A stretch of DNA of 64,000 bases from Streptomyces formicae (GCF_002556545.1 NZ_CP022685.1:620001-684000); one strand, 5' to 3'; shown: positions 8,465-17,831, numbered from the stretch's first letter. Translations and numbers: made by a program. Notes: generated from the sequence alone by a model not told the origin.

Positions 8465-10318
8465 ATGTCTGCATCGTCCACGGATCCCGGCGCTCCCGAC
8501 CGTCGCGGCCCCGCCCGCTACCTCTGGTGGGTGATCGCCGCCCAGCCAGGGCGGATCGCCACCGGCGCCCTGTTCGGCACCGTGTGGATGGTCTGCCTGA
8601 CCCTGCCGCCCTACGTCCTGTCGCGTGCCATCGACGACGGGCTGCGCCCCGGTGACCGGGGCGCACTGGTGGGGTGGAGCGTGGCGCTGCTCGGCATCGG
8701 GGTCCTCAACGCCTGGCTGGCGATCATGCGGCATCGCACGATGACCCGAGTCCGCCTCGACGCCTACTTCCGTACGGTCCGGGTCGTCGTCGACCACGCG
8801 ACCCGGCTCGGCGCGGGACTCTCCCGCCGCGTCTCGACCGGTGAGGTCGTCACGATCGGGCACTCCGACGTGGGCGTCATCAGCCAGACGCTCACGGCGA
8901 CGGGCCCCGGCGTGGGCGCGGTGATCGCCTACATCGTGGTGGCCGCCCTCCTCCTGTCCGTCTCCACGCTCTTGGCCGTGGTGGTCCTGGTCGGTGTGCC
9001 GCTGATCGTCGCGCTGATCGGTCCGCTGCTCGGCCGGTTGCAGGGCGCCGAGGCCGCGTACCGGGAACGGCAGGGCGCGCTCGCGGCCGACCTCGCCGAC
9101 CTCGCCGGTGGCCTGCGCATCCTCAACGGCCTCGGCGGCAAGGGCGTGTTCGCGGCCCGCTACCGCGAGGGCTCGCGGAAGCTGCGGGACGAGGGATACC
9201 GCGTCGGCTCCGCGATGAGCTGGATCCAGGCCTTCGGCCTCGGCCTCCCCACTCTGTTCCTCGCCGCCGTGACGTGGCTCGCCGCGCGCATGGCGGCTCA
9301 AGGGTCGATCACGGTCGGCGAGTTGGTGGCCGTGTACGGGTACGTCGCCGTCCTCGTGCTCCCGGTGTCCTTCCTGATCGAAGCCGGGTACGACATCAGC
9401 CGCGGCCTGGTGTCGGCGCGCCGGGTCGTGGGGTTCTTGAACCTGGAACCGGATCCGCGCGTACAGGGCTCGGCTGCCGACGGAGTGGACGGGCCCGAAG
9501 CGCCGTCCGTGCTGCGAGATCCGCAGTCCGGTGTCGAGATCACGCCCGGCCTCCTGACGGCGCTGGTCAGCGCCCGTCCGACGGACTGCACGGATGTCGT
9601 CGACCGGCTCGGCCGGTTCGCTCCGTCCCAGGCCACCTGGGGCACGACCCGACTCGACGCCATCGCCTTGGACCAGGTCCGTGCGCGGATCCTCGTCGCG
9701 GACAACGAAGCCGACCTGTTCGCCGGGACACTGCGTTCGGCCGTCTCCGGTCGGCGGGATCCCGGCGACGGGGCCGTGGCGGACGCCATCGACGCGGCCA
9801 TGGCCCGCGACATCGTGCTCGGCCTGCCGGAAGGGCTCGACGCGCCCCTGGACGCCAACGGCCGCAACCTCTCCGGAGGCCAGCGTCAGCGCCTGCGCCT
9901 GGCGCGGGCTCTGCTCGCCGGTCCTGAGGTACTGATGGCGATCGACCCCACCTCCGCGGTCGACGCCCACACCGAGGCGAAGATGGCGGCACGTCTGCGC
10001 ACCGCCCGCGCCGGCCGCACCACCGTCATCACCAGCACCTCTCCCCTGCTTCTCGACCAAGCCGACGTGGTCCAGTACCTCGTGGACGGCCGCGTCGCCG
10101 CCGTCGGCCGACACGCCGACATGCTGGCCGATCACCCCGGCTACCGGCAGCTGGTGTCGCGTGAAGCCAAGGACGAGGACGAGGACGCGGACCGCGCGGA
10201 GGCAGAACCTCCTGACAGCGCTGAGAAGCACGGCCGGCCGAGTCTCCCAGCGGGACCCGACCTGCCCTCCCCTTCCTCTCACGATTCCTCCGATTCCCCG
10301 CACGAGGCCCTTCGATGA
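8465..10318 (+). CDS. ABC exporter half-transporter, P-loop-less subunit A2
   Basis: 617 residues from ATG 8465, a second copy of the A1 design and probably its paralogue. The NBD keeps LSGGQRQRLRLAR (about residue 469). The P-loop region reads LLTALVSARPTDCTDVV with no Walker A. The Q-loop Gln is absent (ILVADNEADLF), Walker B is altered to LMAIDPTSAVD (Asp to Ile, catalytic Glu to Asp), and the H-loop His is missing (VITSTSPLLL). It is more degenerate than A1. A charged tail of about 45 residues rich in Asp, Glu and Pro ends the protein. It overlaps the next gene by ATGA. It should act only as the signature-donating half of a heterodimer. Confidence 0.88.
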   Translation: MSASSTDPGAPDRRGPARYLWWVIAAQPGRIATGALFGTVWMVCLTLPPYVLSRAIDDGLRPGDRGALVGWSVALLGIGVLNAWLAIMRHRTMTRVRLDAYFRTVRVVVDHATRLGAGLSRRVSTGEVVTIGHSDVGVISQTLTATGPGVGAVIAYIVVAALLLSVSTLLAVVVLVGVPLIVALIGPLLGRLQGAEAAYRERQGALAADLADLAGGLRILNGLGGKGVFAARYREGSRKLRDEGYRVGSAMSWIQAFGLGLPTLFLAAVTWLAARMAAQGSITVGELVAVYGYVAVLVLPVSFLIEAGYDISRGLVSARRVVGFLNLEPDPRVQGSAADGVDGPEAPSVLRDPQSGVEITPGLLTALVSARPTDCTDVVDRLGRFAPSQATWGTTRLDAIALDQVRARILVADNEADLFAGTLRSAVSGRRDPGDGAVADAIDAAMARDIVLGLPEGLDAPLDANGRNLSGGQRQRLRLARALLAGPEVLMAIDPTSAVDAHTEAKMAARLRTARAGRTTVITSTSPLLLDQADVVQYLVDGRVAAVGRHADMLADHPGYRQLVSREAKDEDEDADRAEAEPPDSAEKHGRPSLPAGPDLPSPSSHDSSDSPHEALR

Positions 10319-12171
10319 CACAGCGCCCCAGAACGAAGCGGTCCCAGCTCCGGGCGCGGTCCGCGGCCTCGGAATCCCGCCCCGAGCCGCCGCCGGGCCA
10401 CCTGCCCGTAGCCGGGCCGCGCCAGGTCCGCCGTGCCGCGGCGCGGCTCATCCGACAGGACACCCGCGCCTTCACCGCGATGCTCGTCTTCAACGCGCTC
10501 GCCGCTGCCGCGGGCCTCGTCGGACCCTGGCTCCTGGGGCGCATCATCAACACGGTCAAGGACGGCGGAAGCGTCGCGACCGTGGACCGCCTCGCCCTGG
10601 GCATCCTGGCCGGAGCCGTCGCCCAGCTCCTCCTGTCCCGGCACGCCCGCTACCTCGGCCACCGCTTCGGCGAGCGGACGCTGGCCCGCATCCGCGAGCA
10701 GTTCGTCGACCGGGCGCTCGCCCTGCCCGCCTCGGTCGTGGAGCGTGCCGGGGCGGGAGACCTGACGGCACGCGGCACCACCGATGTCGCGACGGCCGGC
10801 CAGACCTTGCGCGACACAGGGCCCGACGTCTTCGTGGCGGCCGTCCAAGCCCTGTTCATCCTCGGCGCGGTCTTCCTCCTCGATCCGCTGCTTGGCGCCT
10901 GTGGCGTGCTCGGTCTCGTCGGGATCTGGTTCGCCACTCGCTGGTACCTGCGCCGTGCCCACACCGCCTACCTCGAAGAGGGCGCGGCCCACTCCACCCT
11001 GGCCGAGGTGCTCGCCGCCACCGCCTCCGGCGCCCGCACCGTGGAGGCCTTCGGCCTGCGGGAGCAGCGCGTCGCGGACAGCGAGGCACAGATCGGGCGC
11101 TGCGTCGCCGCGCGTGAGCGGACCCTCCACCTGCGCAGCGTCCTGTTTCCCAGCATCGACATCTCGTACGCCGTCCCCGTGGTCGCGGTACTGCTCATTG
11201 GTGGCGTCCTGCACGACCACGGTTCGGTGAGCCTGGGCACGGTGGTGGCCTGCGCCCTGTATCTGCGGCAGCTCTCCCAGCCTCTGGACACGATCCTTCA
11301 GCAGGTCGAGCACCTGCAGAGCAGCACCGCGTCCTTCGCCAGGGTCGAGGGCCTGGCAGGGACCGCCACCGTCGACCTGGTGGAGGACGGCGGTCAGGTC
11401 GAGAGCGTCGGCGTTCCGGCGGACGACCAAATCGACGTCGACGGTGTCTGCTTCTCGTACGGAGGTGGCCCCGAGGTCCTGCGCGACGTGGACCTGTCGG
11501 TCCGCCCCGGTGAACGCCTCGCGATCGTCGGCCCGTCCGGAGCGGGCAAGACCACCCTGAGTCGGCTGCTCGCGGGCATCGACGCACCGGTGAAGGGATC
11601 GGTGACCGTCGGTCGGGTACCGATCGCCGATCTGCCGCCCGACCGGCTGCGCCGCCAGGTCGTCCTGGTCACGCAGGAGCACCACGTCTTCCTGGGCACC
11701 GTCCGCGACAACCTGCGGATCGCCGCGGAGTCCGCGACGGACAGCGAGCTGCAAGCCGCCCTCAGCTCGGTCGGCGCCGACTGGGCCGAGGGCCTCGCTG
11801 ACGGCCTGGACACGGAGCTCGGCCCCGGCGGCCGTCTGCTGCACGGCGCGGAGGCCCAGCAGCTGGCGCTGGCCCGCGTCGTGCTCGCCGACCCGCACAC
11901 CGTGATCCTCGACGAGGCCACCGCGCTCCTGGACCCGACGACGGCTCGCCACACGGAGCGGGCCCTGGCCGCCGTGCTCCACGGCCGGACCGTCATCGCC
12001 ATCGCCCACCGCCTGCAGACGGCCCATGACGCGGATCGCGTCGCGGTGATGGAGGACGGCAGGGTGACGGAGCTGGGCTCCCACGACGCTCTCGTCGCGG
12101 CCGACGGCGCCTACGCCGCGCTCTGGCACTCCTGGCATTCCCAGCCCGAGGAGCGCCCGGCGCTGGGCTGA
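10315..12171 (+). CDS. ABC exporter half-transporter, signature-less subunit B2
   Basis: 618 residues starting at ATG 10315 inside the A2 stop. A basic N-terminal tail of about 45 residues precedes the membrane domain. The NBD has Walker A GPSGAGKTT (about residue 405), Q-loop LVTQEHHVFLG, Walker B VILDEATALLD and H-loop AIAHRLQT. The signature motif has become LLHGAEAQQLALARV. It mirrors B1, and A2/B2 repeats the division of labour seen in A1/B1. No regulator or biosynthetic gene is attached, so the exported substrate is unknown. The four genes run head to tail with one 75-bp gap between the pairs. Confidence 0.88.
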   Translation: MTQRPRTKRSQLRARSAASESRPEPPPGHLPVAGPRQVRRAAARLIRQDTRAFTAMLVFNALAAAAGLVGPWLLGRIINTVKDGGSVATVDRLALGILAGAVAQLLLSRHARYLGHRFGERTLARIREQFVDRALALPASVVERAGAGDLTARGTTDVATAGQTLRDTGPDVFVAAVQALFILGAVFLLDPLLGACGVLGLVGIWFATRWYLRRAHTAYLEEGAAHSTLAEVLAATASGARTVEAFGLREQRVADSEAQIGRCVAARERTLHLRSVLFPSIDISYAVPVVAVLLIGGVLHDHGSVSLGTVVACALYLRQLSQPLDTILQQVEHLQSSTASFARVEGLAGTATVDLVEDGGQVESVGVPADDQIDVDGVCFSYGGGPEVLRDVDLSVRPGERLAIVGPSGAGKTTLSRLLAGIDAPVKGSVTVGRVPIADLPPDRLRRQVVLVTQEHHVFLGTVRDNLRIAAESATDSELQAALSSVGADWAEGLADGLDTELGPGGRLLHGAEAQQLALARVVLADPHTVILDEATALLDPTTARHTERALAAVLHGRTVIAIAHRLQTAHDADRVAVMEDGRVTELGSHDALVAADGAYAALWHSWHSQPEERPALG

Positions 12172-12233
12172 ACCGCGGCGGGCTCGGCGGGCGTGGTGGG
12201 CGCGGCGGCTTCGCAGCCGAAAGCGGCGGTCCC

Positions 12234-13028
12234 TCAGATGAAGTTGAGCGCCGCCGCGCCGCCCACTCCACCGAGCAGCATGAACACCGGCATCAGGACC
12301 TTGAGCTCGATCCAGCTGCCCGCCCGGAAACGCATCATCTTCGGCGGCCCGACCGGGTACCAGCGCTTGCGGCCGACGGGGATGGGCCACAGGATCGGGC
12401 ACCCGGAGACGGTCAGCGCGTCCCCGATGTCGTGCACCAGGGCACCGAGGACGATCGGCAGCCCCAGCCACAGGTACTCCTGGCCCGGCGCCGTGAAGAG
12501 CCAGTCCGCGCCGTTGCCCGGCTTGTCGAGCACTCCCGCGAGGATCCAGGCGCTCGTCGCGGCAAGGAGCCAAACCAGCACGTCGCTGCTCGACCCGCGG
12601 GCCGCCCGCCACAGCAGCCCTTCGATGGCGAGCACCATGTGGATGAAGAGGATGGCAAGCACGGCCCAGCGCCCGCCGAAGATCGCCAGGGCGGAGGTGC
12701 CCGCTCCTATCAGCACCGCCCACAGCCATGTGTGCGTGAGCGTGCGGTGCCCGCCCGAACGGCGCGGGTCGCCCTGCTTCCGCGTCGCCTTGTAGACGGC
12801 GGAGGACAGCTTGTCGACGATCTCGCACAGGCCCCGGGAGACGGGACCGAAGGCCCGCGAGATGGTGGCCGACTTGTGGTCGAGGTCGGGTGCGAGAGCC
12901 GCCCCGGCGCAGATCAGTGCCCCCACCAGGAGAACCGGCCAGGGCATCGTGTGCCCGGCGGCCGCTGCGGCCGCTCCGACACCGAGCCAGGCCGCCGCCC
13001 CCGACAGTGAGTGTGCCGGTCCCATCAT
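12234..13028 (-). CDS. Membrane-bound metal-dependent hydrolase, DUF457/YdjM family
   Basis: 264 residues when started at the ATG pair (MMGPAHSLSG), which has GGGGCGGG upstream; the frame is open 63 bp further. The N terminus shows H6 in MMGPAHSLSG, PDLDHKSAT near residue 45 and SGGHRTLTHT near residue 90, the His/Asp motifs of YdjM-type hydrolases thought to bind metal. Several hydrophobic helices follow, including a C-terminal one, and LVHDIGDALTVSGCPI is a second conserved acidic/His stretch. E. coli YdjM is LexA-controlled, but I see no clear SOS box here. Substrate unknown. It is convergent with the ABC cluster and divergent from the helicase gene. Confidence 0.75.
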   Translation of the reverse strand: MMGPAHSLSGAAAWLGVGAAAAAAGHTMPWPVLLVGALICAGAALAPDLDHKSATISRAFGPVSRGLCEIVDKLSSAVYKATRKQGDPRRSGGHRTLTHTWLWAVLIGAGTSALAIFGGRWAVLAILFIHMVLAIEGLLWRAARGSSSDVLVWLLAATSAWILAGVLDKPGNGADWLFTAPGQEYLWLGLPIVLGALVHDIGDALTVSGCPILWPIPVGRKRWYPVGPPKMMRFRAGSWIELKVLMPVFMLLGGVGGAAALNFI

Positions 13029-13149
13029 TGTTGTTGCCCGCCCCATTTCCGTTGAACTGACGCCCCGTTGGCGACACAGCGTAGCGTTCATGATCTTCGT
13101 AGGGACCGCCGGTTCCCTGATCGGGTGAGAAGGAAGGCAAGATGGGGGT

Positions 13150-15663
13150 GTGACCCTTATCGATCAGCTGCCGCCGGATGCCGACCCCGATGCCCTCTTC
13201 GAAGCCTTCTCGTCGTGGGCCGAGGAACAGGGGATCACTCTCTACCCGGCCCAGGAGGAGGCGCTGATCGAGGTGGTCTCCGGGGCCAACGTGATCTTGT
13301 CCACGCCCACGGGCTCGGGCAAGAGCCTGGTCGCCGCGGGCGCCCACTTCACAGCCTTGGCCCAGGACAAGGTCACCTTTTACACCGCGCCCATCAAGGC
13401 GCTCGTGTCGGAGAAGTTCTTCGACCTGTGCAAGCTCTTCGGCACCGAGAACGTCGGCATGCTCACCGGTGACGCCTCCGTCAACGCCGACGCCCCCGTC
13501 ATCTGCTGCACGGCCGAGGTCCTCGCCTCCATCGCGCTGCGTGACGGCAAGGACGCCGACATCGGCCAGGTCGTCATGGACGAGTTCCACTTCTACGCCG
13601 AGCCGGACCGCGGCTGGGCCTGGCAGATCCCGCTGCTCGAACTGCCCCAGGCGCAGTTCATCCTCATGTCGGCGACGCTCGGCGACGTCTCCATGTTCGA
13701 GAAGGACCTGACGCGCCGCACCGGCCGCCCCACCTCGGTGGTCCGCTCGGCGACGCGCCCGGTCCCGCTGTCGTACGAGTACCGACTGACGCCGATCACC
13801 GAGACGCTCACCGAGCTCCTGGAGACCAAGCAGGCGCCGGTCTACATCGTGCACTTCACGCAGGCGCAGGCCGTCGAGCGCGCACAGTCGCTGATGAGCA
13901 TCAACATGTGCACCCGCGAGGAGAAGGACAAGATCGCCGATCTGATCGGCAGCTTCCGCTTCACCACCAAGTTCGGCCGCAACCTCTCCCGCTACGTACG
14001 CCACGGGATCGGCGTGCACCACGCGGGCATGCTGCCCAAGTACCGACGCCTCGTGGAGAAGCTCGCCCAGGCCGGTCTCCTGAAGGTCATCTGCGGCACG
14101 GACACCCTGGGCGTCGGAGTGAACGTCCCGATTCGCACGGTGCTGTTCACCGCGCTCACCAAGTACGACGGCACCCGTGTCCGCACCCTGCGCGCGCGGG
14201 AGTTCCACCAGATCGCCGGACGCGCCGGGCGGGCGGGCTTCGACACGGCGGGCCTCGTGGTGGCGCAGGCGCCCGAGCACGTCATCGAGAACGAGAAAGC
14301 ACTGGCCAAGGCCGGTGACGATGCGAAGAAGCGCCGCAAGGTGGTCCGCAAGAAGGCTCCCGAGGGCTTCATCGCCTGGTCGGAGGGGACCTTCGAGAAG
14401 CTGATCGCCTCGGAGCCCGAGCCGCTGACGTCCCGCTTCCGGGTCACGCACACCATGCTGCTCTCCGTGATCGCCCGCCCCGGCAACGCCTTCGAGGCGA
14501 TGCGTCATCTCCTCGAGGACAACCACGAGCCGCGCAAGCAGCAGCTGCGGCACATCCGCAGGGCCATCGCGATCTACCGCTCGCTGCTCGCCGGCGGCGT
14601 GGTGGAGAAGCTGGACGAGCCGGACGCCACCGGCCGCATCGTGCGCCTGACCGTGGACCTGCAGCAGGACTTCGCGCTCAACCAGCCGCTCTCGACGTTC
14701 GCCCTCGCCTCCTTCGAGGTGCTCGACCCCGAGTCCCCTTCGTACGCCCTGGACATGGTGTCCGTCGTGGAGTCCACCCTCGACGACCCGCGCCAGATCC
14801 TCGCCGCCCAGCAGAACAAGGCGCGTGGCGAGGCCGTGGCGCTGATGAAGGCGGACGGCGTCGAGTACGAGGACCGGATGGAGCGGCTTCAGGACATCAC
14901 GTACCCGAAGCCTCTGGAGGAGCTGCTCCTCCACGCGTACAACACATACCGCACCAGCCACCCGTGGGTCGGCGACCACCCGCTCTCCCCGAAGTCCGTC
15001 GTCCGCGACATGTACGAACGGGCGCTCTCCTTCACGGAGTTCACGTCCTTCTACGAACTCGCGCGCACCGAAGGCATCGTCCTGCGTTACCTCGCGGGCG
15101 CGTACAAGGCCCTTGAGCACACCATCCCCGACGACCTGAAGTCCGAGGACCTCGAGGACCTGATCGCCTGGCTCGGCGAGATGGTCCGCCAGGTCGACTC
15201 CAGCCTCCTGGACGAGTGGGAGCAGCTCGCCAACCCGGAGGTCATGACGGCCGAGGAGGCCCAGGAGAAGGCCGATCAGGTCAAGCCGGTCACGGCCAAC
15301 GCCCGCGCCTTCCGGGTCCTGGTCCGCAACGCGCTGTTCCGCCGGGTGGAGCTTGCCGCGCTCGATCACGTGGAGGAGCTGGGCGAGCTGGACGGGGAGT
15401 CCGGCTGGGACGCGGACGCCTGGGGCGAGGCGATGGACAAGTACTGGGACGAGTACGAAGATCTCGGCACCGGACCCGACGCGCGCGGTCCCAAGCTGCT
15501 GCTCATCGAGGAGGATCCGGAACACGGTCTGTGGCGCGTCCGCCAGACGTTCGCCGACCCGAACGGCGACCATGACTGGGGCATCAGCGCGGAGGTCGAT
15601 CTCGCGGCCTCCGATGAGGAGGGCCGCGCCGTCGTCCGGGTCACGGACGTCGGCCAGCTCTGA
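13150..15663 (+). CDS. Ski2-like DEAD/DEAH helicase with DUF3516 C-terminal domain
   Basis: 837 residues from GTG 13150, preceded by GAAGGAAGG; the nearby in-frame ATG option is closed by a stop. Motifs occur in order: Walker A STPTGSGKS (about residues 54-62), TAPIKALVSEKF (Ia), MDEFHFYA (motif II, DEFH rather than DEAD/DEAH), LMSATLGD (III), and HHAGMLPKYR with QIAGRAGRAGFD in the second RecA domain. The long C-terminal part is the actinobacterial DUF3516 region. Family relatives unwind structured RNA or nucleic-acid duplexes using ATP; the cellular target in Streptomyces is not established. It is followed 46 bp later by tesB on the same strand. Confidence 0.87.
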   Translation: MTLIDQLPPDADPDALFEAFSSWAEEQGITLYPAQEEALIEVVSGANVILSTPTGSGKSLVAAGAHFTALAQDKVTFYTAPIKALVSEKFFDLCKLFGTENVGMLTGDASVNADAPVICCTAEVLASIALRDGKDADIGQVVMDEFHFYAEPDRGWAWQIPLLELPQAQFILMSATLGDVSMFEKDLTRRTGRPTSVVRSATRPVPLSYEYRLTPITETLTELLETKQAPVYIVHFTQAQAVERAQSLMSINMCTREEKDKIADLIGSFRFTTKFGRNLSRYVRHGIGVHHAGMLPKYRRLVEKLAQAGLLKVICGTDTLGVGVNVPIRTVLFTALTKYDGTRVRTLRAREFHQIAGRAGRAGFDTAGLVVAQAPEHVIENEKALAKAGDDAKKRRKVVRKKAPEGFIAWSEGTFEKLIASEPEPLTSRFRVTHTMLLSVIARPGNAFEAMRHLLEDNHEPRKQQLRHIRRAIAIYRSLLAGGVVEKLDEPDATGRIVRLTVDLQQDFALNQPLSTFALASFEVLDPESPSYALDMVSVVESTLDDPRQILAAQQNKARGEAVALMKADGVEYEDRMERLQDITYPKPLEELLLHAYNTYRTSHPWVGDHPLSPKSVVRDMYERALSFTEFTSFYELARTEGIVLRYLAGAYKALEHTIPDDLKSEDLEDLIAWLGEMVRQVDSSLLDEWEQLANPEVMTAEEAQEKADQVKPVTANARAFRVLVRNALFRRVELAALDHVEELGELDGESGWDADAWGEAMDKYWDEYEDLGTGPDARGPKLLLIEEDPEHGLWRVRQTFADPNGDHDWGISAEVDLAASDEEGRAVVRVTDVGQL

Positions 15664-15709
15664 GCGCCCCGAGGATCCGTTCGCCCCGGACAGGAGTCGA
15701 GGAACTGCC

Positions 15710-16612
15710 ATGAACAACCCCGCCGAGCGCTTGGTCGACCTGCTGGACCTGGAGCAGATCGAGCTCAACATCTTCCGCGGCCGCAGCCCGGAGGAGTCCC
15801 TCCAGCGGGTGTTCGGCGGGCAGGTCGCCGGGCAGGCCCTCGTCGCGGCGGGCCGCACCACCGAGGGCGATCGCCCGGTGCATTCGCTGCACGCGTACTT
15901 CCTGCGTCCGGGGCGCCCGGGCGTCCCCATCGTGTACCAGGTCGAACGGGTCAGGGACGGGCGATCCTTCACCACGCGCCGCGTCACCGCCGTCCAACAG
16001 GGCCGCACCATCTTCAACCTCACCGCCTCCTTCCATCAGCCAGAACAGGGCGCATTCGAGCACCAGTTGCCACCGCGCATCGCGGCTCCCTCTCCGGAGT
16101 CGCTGCCGACGGTCGCCGAGGAGATCAAGGAGCACCTCGGCGCGCTTCCCGAGCAGTGGGAACGCATGGCCCGTCGCCAGCCCTTCGACATCCGTTATGT
16201 CGACCGGCTTCGCTGGACCGAAGAGGAGATCAAGGACGCCGAGCCACGCAGCGCGGTGTGGATGCGTGCCGTGGGGCCGCTCGGCGACGACCCGCTCGTA
16301 CACACCTGCGCACTCACCTACGCCAGCGACATGACGCTCCTCGATGCCGTCCGCATCCCGGTGGAGCCGCTCTGGGGCCGCCGCGGCTTCGACATGGCGT
16401 CGCTGGATCACGCCATGTGGTTCCACCGCCCCTTCCGGGCGGACGAGTGGTTCCTCTACGACCAGGAGTCCCCCATCGCGACGGGGGGCCGCGGGCTCGC
16501 GAGAGGCCGCATCTACGACACGGAGGGCAGGCTCTTGGTGTCGGTCGTACAAGAAGGGCTCTTCCGTCCGTACGGGGAGCGGCACATGGACGCCCCGACC
16601 ACCAGCGCGTGA
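15710..16612 (+). CDS. tesB: Acyl-CoA thioesterase II
   Basis: 300 residues from ATG 15710 (MNNPAERLVDLLDLEQIE). The double-hotdog TesB architecture is clear: FRGRSPEESLQRVFGGQVAGQ, VHSLHAYFLRPG, then in the second hotdog LDHAMWFHRPFRADEW and the terminal LARGRIYDTEG with LVSVVQEGLFR. TesB cleaves medium- to long-chain acyl-CoA to free acid and CoA in the cytoplasm, buffering acyl-CoA pools. Length and ending are typical. It sits between the helicase and an AlkZ-like gene, 25 bp from the latter, and may be co-transcribed with it. Confidence 0.92.
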   Translation: MNNPAERLVDLLDLEQIELNIFRGRSPEESLQRVFGGQVAGQALVAAGRTTEGDRPVHSLHAYFLRPGRPGVPIVYQVERVRDGRSFTTRRVTAVQQGRTIFNLTASFHQPEQGAFEHQLPPRIAAPSPESLPTVAEEIKEHLGALPEQWERMARRQPFDIRYVDRLRWTEEEIKDAEPRSAVWMRAVGPLGDDPLVHTCALTYASDMTLLDAVRIPVEPLWGRRGFDMASLDHAMWFHRPFRADEWFLYDQESPIATGGRGLARGRIYDTEGRLLVSVVQEGLFRPYGERHMDAPTTSA

Positions 16613-16637
16613 ACGGCGTGGGGCCCTTGGAGGAGGC

Positions 16638-17831
16638 ATGGTGCGACGGATCGACGTGGCGGAGCGGCGGGCGCGTCTGGCGCTGCGCCACCGGCTGACC
16701 TCGGCCACCAGAGCGGACGACCCGGCCGACGTGGCACGATCGCTCCTCGCGCTGCACGGCACCGACCCGTCGTCGGTGTACATCGGTGCGTGGGCCCGTA
16801 TGAAGGACGGCCAGGTCGCCGACTTGGAGCGTGCCCTGTACGAAGACCGCTCGCTGATCCGCTTCATGGGCATGCGGCGCACGGTCTTTGTGACGTCGTT
16901 GGATGTCGCCCCCGCCCTGCAGGCCGCCTGCTCCCATCCCGTCGCCGCGCGCGAACGCCGATTGCTGCTGCGCATGCTGGCCGACATCGGGGTCGCCCGC
17001 GACGCCGCAGGGGTCGCGGCCTGGCTGGCGGAGACCGAGGAAGTGGCGCTGCGGGCCCTCAAGGAGCGGGGTGAGGCGACGGCGGCCGAGGTGGCGGGCG
17101 ATGATCCGCGGCTGAGCACGGAGCTGGTCATGTCTCCCGGCAAGCGTTACGAGTCCAAGCAGAGGCTGGCCAGCAGGCTCCTCCTGCTGCTGGCCGCCGA
17201 GGGGCGCGTGGTGCGCGCTCGCCCCCGCGGATCGTGGCAGTCGCACCAGTACCGCTGGGCGCGGCTGACCGACTGGTTTCCCGACGGCCTCGCGGACCGG
17301 GACCCCCACGAGGCGGAGACCGAGGTCGCGCGACGTTGGCTGCACACCTTCGGGCCGGCACCGGCCGACGATCTGCGCTGGTGGGCCGGATGGACCAAGA
17401 CCCAGACGAAGCGGGCGCTGACCGAACTGCGTCCCATCGAGGTCGACTTGGACGGAACTCCAGGACTCCTCCTCCCCGACGACCTGGCCGAGACGCCCAC
17501 GCCCGAGCCCTGGGCCGCCCTGCTGCCCTCGCTCGACTCCACCCCGATGGGCTGGCAGAACCGCGGCTGGTTCCTCGGCGAGCACGGTTCTCGGCTCTTC
17601 GACCGCAACGGCAACATCGGCCCCTCCCTGTGGTGGAACGGCCGGATCGTGGGCGGCTGGGCCCAGGACGCGGACGGCGAGATCGTGTGCCGCTTCTTGG
17701 AGGACGTCGGAGCGGACGCCCGCGACGCGGTCGCGACCGAGGCCGAGCGCCTCGCCTCGCGCCTGGGCGGGGCACGGCTCACCGCGCGCGCTCGGGGCCG
17801 CACCTGGCTCGAGGAGGAACTGGCCGGTTGA
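16638..17831 (+). CDS. Winged-helix AlkZ/YcaQ-like (HTH_42) protein, atypical active site
   Basis: 397 residues from ATG 16638 with AGGAGG 2 bp upstream. The whole length matches the AlkZ/YcaQ winged-helix superfamily: an N-terminal VARSLLALHGTDPSS segment, FMGMRRTVFV, a central winged-helix region near LVMSPGKRYESKQ, and the C-terminal DRNGNIGPSLWWNGRIVGGW plus RTWLEEELAG. Characterised members remove alkylated bases and unhook interstrand crosslinks using a Q-x-Q or Q-x-D motif. Here those positions read H40-G41-T42, so the usual catalytic residues are not conserved. It could be a divergent glycosylase or a DNA-binding protein without this activity. Confidence 0.72.
   Translation: MVRRIDVAERRARLALRHRLTSATRADDPADVARSLLALHGTDPSSVYIGAWARMKDGQVADLERALYEDRSLIRFMGMRRTVFVTSLDVAPALQAACSHPVAARERRLLLRMLADIGVARDAAGVAAWLAETEEVALRALKERGEATAAEVAGDDPRLSTELVMSPGKRYESKQRLASRLLLLLAAEGRVVRARPRGSWQSHQYRWARLTDWFPDGLADRDPHEAETEVARRWLHTFGPAPADDLRWWAGWTKTQTKRALTELRPIEVDLDGTPGLLLPDDLAETPTPEPWAALLPSLDSTPMGWQNRGWFLGEHGSRLFDRNGNIGPSLWWNGRIVGGWAQDADGEIVCRFLEDVGADARDAVATEAERLASRLGGARLTARARGRTWLEEELAG

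Noticed and set aside
12234..13091. SOS (LexA) control of the DUF457/YdjM-like gene
   Set aside because: No convincing actinobacterial SOS box (GAAC-N4-GTTC type) was found in the 120 bp between it and the helicase gene.
5654..16023. Very long open frames on the minus strand opposite the ABC exporters, helicase and tesB (over 1,500 and 1,900 codons)
   Set aside because: They mirror G/C-rich codon bias of the true plus-strand genes, have no recognisable domains except the real DUF457 segment, and lack ribosome-binding sites.
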